Part shown: one piece after another, positions 32,748-35,701 of the stretch | Layout: each line of letters opens with the position of its first letter | Numbering within the stretch: position 1 is the stretch's first letter | Assembly: GCA_964505325.1 (NCBI GenBank) | Contig: CAZDHT010000022.1 | Span: 1-35,701 of the forward strand | DNA: 35,701 nucleotides | From: CAZDHT01 sp964505325 | GTDB taxonomy: Bacteria; Planctomycetota; PUPC01 | Reading direction: 5' to 3' | Translations under genes and position numbers: made by a program | The notes under the pieces: generated by a model | What the model was told of the DNA's origin: nothing | What the model saw: the letters and a program-made list of their open reading frames with translations, nothing else | The model's database searches: none

Positions 32748-35281
32748 TTCGTCCCTTTCGGTTCGTCCTTGAGATCCTTGATCACCGCGGTCTTCCGATC
32801 CAGCCGCACCACGCTGATGCCCATCGCCGCGTCGGCCGTCCACACCAGCTTGCGTTTCGCGTCATACATGATGCCGCTGCTCACGCCGATGCCGGGGTTG
32901 GGGCCGGCAAGCTTCAGGCCGACCCACGCGTCGTTCGAGCAGTCCCAGCACAGCCAGTACGTGGCGCCGTCTGACAGCTTGATCGGCTTGCCCATGAGAA
33001 CCACGTCGGCGTTGGGGATGTAGAGCGCCTCGCGGCAGAAGCCTCGGATCGGCACCGGGCTCGCCGCTTTGAGCCGTGTGATGGCGCCGGTCTTGAGGTC
33101 GTACGCGCTGACCTCCGGGCTCTTGCCGTACAGGTAGAAGAAGACGAGGCGGTTGCGCTTGCTGTCGCACGCCATGCTGTGGCAGTCGACCCGCATCCCG
33201 GCCAGCCGGCCCTTGACCGGCAGCTTGTCCCACTTCATGGTCTTGCTGTCCAGCCGCCACAGCTCCCGCGACGACGCCCAGATGGTCAGGCCCTGCGGCG
33301 TGTTGCAGAAGATGAAATGGTGTCCGCCTCTGTACTTCCTGGGGACGGGGGAACCGAACGGGCCCTGCCAGTCGCGGGTGCTCGGGTCGTAAAGGAAGAA
33401 CCGTCCGGCGTGGTGGCTGTACCAGATCATCTTGCTGGTGGCGGGGTCGAAGCCGTAGTGGCGATAGCCGTGCTTGGCGTGGGGCCGGCCGCTGTAGGCG
33501 GTGGGGATGGGCGGGCCGAGCATCGAGCCGTTCCAGTTGAGCGTGAAGTCGGGGTAGTAGCTGCCGGTGCTGCACCGGTTGGTCTTGATGCTGTAGTGGA
33601 GCACGTCGGTCCCGCAGTAGGCCGCGTGGCCGCCGCCGTACTGNNNNNNNNNNNNNNNNNNNNNNNNNNNNNNNNNNNNNNNNNNNNNNNNNNNNNNNNN
33701 NNNNNNNNNNNNNNNNNNNNNNNNNNNNNNNNNNNNNNNNNNNTCGATCTTCGCCACCCACGTGCCGTTGTGGTTCGGCCAGCGGCGGGACGTCTCGTTG
33801 CGGTAGGTGGTGGCGACCAGGTCCTCGTCGCTGACGGCGAATGGGCCGGGCATGTACGAGTAGCGCGGCGTCGGCGTGAAGGACGAGCCTCGTTTCACCG
33901 GCTCGGCCAGCAGCGCCCACTCGTTCTTCGCCGTGTCGTAGACCCAACACTGGCCCGTGCGGCCGATGCCGTAGCCGTCGACGAGCAGAATCTTCTTCGC
34001 CACCGGGAGATAGACAAGGCCGTGGCCCGCGCGCGGCGGCGGCGAGAGCTTCGGGAACCGCTGATCCCACGTCCGCGTCCCGCAGTCGTACACCCACGTG
34101 TCAGCCAGGCGGCGGTCGAGCCGGTCGCCGCCGAACATCACGATCTTCTCGTGGACCGGGTCACAGGCCATCATCGAGAACGCCCGCCGCGGCGGCTGCA
34201 CCGCCAGGGCGAGCGCCGCCAGCTCCATGTCGTCCCGCGCCTCGCCCAGCTTGTGGATCACCTCGGCGGTGACCCCCTTCGCGAGCGGCTTGATTGCCTG
34301 GTCGATGGCCGCCAGCGCCAGCTTCAGCTTGTCGCCTGCCAGGGGGAACGCGGGCGGCATGTCAGCGAGGATGCTCGAGGCGAGGAGCGGCCTCATCAGC
34401 TTGTCCACGTCCTTTCGGATGGCGGCCGTGAGTCCGGCCAGGTCGGCCTTCGCTCCCTCCGGCGTCTCGCTGTGGTAGTAGCGGCTGCGGCAGCGGCCCA
34501 CCAGGTCCTTCACCCGGAGCCGCAGCGCCTCGGCGTTCGGACGCCAGGAGTCAAGCGACGGATCTTTGAACCTCAGCCGCCGCCATCGGCCGGTCTTTGT
34601 GTTGTACGCCCATCGCCCCTGTCCGCCGAGGACCTCCCTGTTGACCGGGTCGTAGCATATCGCGCCCCACAGGAAGTCGTCCCACATCTCCGGCGGCGCG
34701 GTCTTGCCCATGTCGACGATCCGCCACGTCCGCTTCGCCGGGTCGTACTCGGCGGTGACCTTCCCCCAGTGCCAGACCACAACCACCACCTTGCGGCCGC
34801 TGTCCCACGTGTAGTTGTGATACTGGTACATGGCTCGGTCGTAGCCGGAGCCGAGGTAGGGCCGCGGGGTGCCCTCCTTGTCCTTCATGTACACCGCATA
34901 GTAGCTCCCGCCGGGGAAGCCCGGGGCCTTGGAGGTGCCGGTCAGCTCGCCCCACACGCCGAGCTTGCCGTGCGGGAAGCGGTTCTCCCAACGCTTCTCC
35001 GCCAGGTTGAGGGTCATCTCGGTGTACGGCGCCGAGCCCTTCTTCCACATGCCCATCGCGCCGCCGAAGAGGACGAACGCCTTCTCCCCCGGGACCCAGA
35101 CCATGCCGGCCGACGCCCGCTTGAGCTCGAGCCCCTGACAGATCCTGACCCACGTGTTGAGCGGCGCCTCCTTGAGCGTCGTGGACGGCTCGGCTGCCGC
35201 GGCGCGGACGTCAACGCCGGTGACTCCCGGCCCGGCGAAAAAGACAACGGCAAGCAGGTTTACAAAAACTACTCGTCTCAT
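32744..35281 (-). CDS. Exported Kelch-like propeller protein interrupted by an assembly gap
   Basis: A secreted protein of about 845 codons, counting the gap. The signal peptide spans about residues 1-30 (MRRVVFVNLLAVVFFAG onward). Kelch-type phrases follow: MVWVPGEKAFVLFGGAMGMW, KIVMFGGDRLDRRLADTWVYDCGTRTWDQRFP, ILLVDGYGIGRTGQCWVYDTAKNEWALL, RHYGFDPATSKMIWYSHHAGRFFLYDPSTRDW. A helical insert lies around residues 255-365. A 100-N run (33644-33743) interrupts the middle. The same frame is open on both sides, but the true missing length is unknown. The start at 35281 has GAGGGGAG five bases upstream. The gene lies 24 bases after an NHL-propeller gene and overlaps the next one by GTGA, so the three form an operon. 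No catalytic residues recognised. Confidence 0.78.
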   Translation of the reverse strand: MRRVVFVNLLAVVFFAGPGVTGVDVRAAAAEPSTTLKEAPLNTWVRICQGLELKRASAGMVWVPGEKAFVLFGGAMGMWKKGSAPYTEMTLNLAEKRWENRFPHGKLGVWGELTGTSKAPGFPGGSYYAVYMKDKEGTPRPYLGSGYDRAMYQYHNYTWDSGRKVVVVVWHWGKVTAEYDPAKRTWRIVDMGKTAPPEMWDDFLWGAICYDPVNREVLGGQGRWAYNTKTGRWRRLRFKDPSLDSWRPNAEALRLRVKDLVGRCRSRYYHSETPEGAKADLAGLTAAIRKDVDKLMRPLLASSILADMPPAFPLAGDKLKLALAAIDQAIKPLAKGVTAEVIHKLGEARDDMELAALALAVQPPRRAFSMMACDPVHEKIVMFGGDRLDRRLADTWVYDCGTRTWDQRFPKLSPPPRAGHGLVYLPVAKKILLVDGYGIGRTGQCWVYDTAKNEWALLAEPVKRGSSFTPTPRYSYMPGPFAVSDEDLVATTYRNETSRRWPNHNGTWVAKIXXXXXXXXXXXXXXXXXXXXXXXXXXXXXXXXXXQYGGGHAAYCGTDVLHYSIKTNRCSTGSYYPDFTLNWNGSMLGPPIPTAYSGRPHAKHGYRHYGFDPATSKMIWYSHHAGRFFLYDPSTRDWQGPFGSPVPRKYRGGHHFIFCNTPQGLTIWASSRELWRLDSKTMKWDKLPVKGRLAGMRVDCHSMACDSKRNRLVFFYLYGKSPEVSAYDLKTGAITRLKAASPVPIRGFCREALYIPNADVVLMGKPIKLSDGATYWLCWDCSNDAWVGLKLAGPNPGIGVSSGIMYDAKRKLVWTADAAMGISVVRLDRKTAVIKDLKDEPKGTK
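33644..33743. other. Assembly gap of 100 N
   Basis: Exactly 100 unknown bases, the usual scaffold placeholder. Length and content of the missing part of the Kelch-like gene are unknown. Confidence 0.98.
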
Positions 35282-35305
35282 TGCGCTCCCCTCTTTTTCG
35301 GGGCC

Positions 35306-35701
35306 TTAGTCGGCGTCCTCTACCTCTCCCAGCCGGATTTTCTCGGTTGCGTGGTAGTCGAGCCGAACGCTCACGATCCGCGCGTTGCCGAGGTCGGCAA
35401 TGAAAAGGCGGCGGTCGGTGTGGGTCCCGACGAAGCAAGCGTGGAAGAGCGAGACCTCGTCGCCGCCAAGCGGCTTCGGGTCCGCCGGACCACCCTTCTT
35501 CACAAGCGGGACGCCGTCGTCGACGTTCCCGTACTTGCCGACGCGCGTGATCAGGTTGCCGTTGGTGTCAAGCACCGCGACGCTGTACTGCTGCGGTTCG
35601 GGCGCGAACGACCGCGTGAAGTAGTCCAACCAGAACCGCGCGAACCAGCAGGCGCATCCGCCGCCCGCGTAGGGCGTGTTGAACCCGGCGTACCCGACGC
35701 C
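35306..35701 (-). CDS. NHL-repeat beta-propeller protein B (N-terminus outside window)
   Basis: Only the last 131 or so codons are visible. They match the C-terminus of the NHL protein at 29856-32747 closely: GVGYAGFN, GGGCACWFARFWLDYF, VAVLDTNGNLITRVGKYGNVDDGVPLV, GGDEVSLFH, DRRLFIADLGNARIVSVRLDYHATE. The shared glycine-rich C-A-C-W segment and last propeller blades show that the two are paralogues flanking the Kelch-like gene in one operon. The stop is 24 bases before the Kelch-like start. The start, signal peptide and most of the propeller lie beyond the right edge. Function unknown. Confidence 0.75.
   Translation of the reverse strand, partial: GVGYAGFNTPYAGGGCACWFARFWLDYFTRSFAPEPQQYSVAVLDTNGNLITRVGKYGNVDDGVPLVKKGGPADPKPLGGDEVSLFHACFVGTHTDRRLFIADLGNARIVSVRLDYHATEKIRLGEVEDAD

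Overview
The window looks like a high-GC scaffold fragment from an uncultured bacterium, most likely of the Planctomycetota or a neighbouring PVC lineage. The clues are PEP-CTERM proteins, pseudopilin-type proteins ending in an H-X9-DG motif, a sulfatase-like/TPR fusion, and many exported beta-propeller and ankyrin proteins. A run of exactly 100 N inside one gene shows that this is a draft scaffold. I see no rRNA, tRNA, CRISPR array or insertion sequence. The taxonomic call is inference.

Left part (1-5182, minus strand): a TPR-bearing sulfatase-like membrane hydrolase, a 53-residue putative zinc-ribbon protein, then two related PEP-CTERM surface proteins. These two share one reading frame with no stop codon between them. 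After a 666-bp divergent intergenic region comes a plus-strand pair (5849-13512): a bacterial alpha-2-macroglobulin with an intact CxEQ thioester and penicillin-binding protein 1C, coupled by an ATGA overlap. This is the well-known periplasmic defence and peptidoglycan-repair pair.

Middle part (13532-19607, minus strand): one tightly coupled operon behind a TTGACA-N16-TATCAT promoter. It encodes a toroid plus beta-sandwich protein that may be a polysaccharide lyase, a jelly-roll protein (DUF1961/DUF6250-like), an MDR oxidoreductase, and three TIM-barrel amidohydrolases. One amidohydrolase has lost every recognisable metal ligand. Together they look like an uncharacterised intracellular carbohydrate or uronate breakdown route.

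Right-middle part (19699-29813, minus strand): the most unusual region, a duplicated and diversified cassette. It holds two pseudopilin/prenyltransferase-like-toroid fusions, two beta-propeller lipoproteins, an exported ankyrin lipoprotein of about 20 repeats, and a second copy of the toroid/beta-sandwich protein. The lipoprotein copies share a 138-bp block (promoter, ribosome site, signal peptide) with only 4 mismatches, yet their mature parts are strongly diverged. The pilin copies share a near-identical 3' end and a diverged centre. Near-consensus sigma-70 promoters precede several units.

Right end (29833-35701, minus strand): an operon of large exported proteins (NHL propeller, Kelch-like propeller with the assembly gap, NHL propeller), closed by a good intrinsic terminator. 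A short heptamer repeat forms the stop/start junction of the last two genes.
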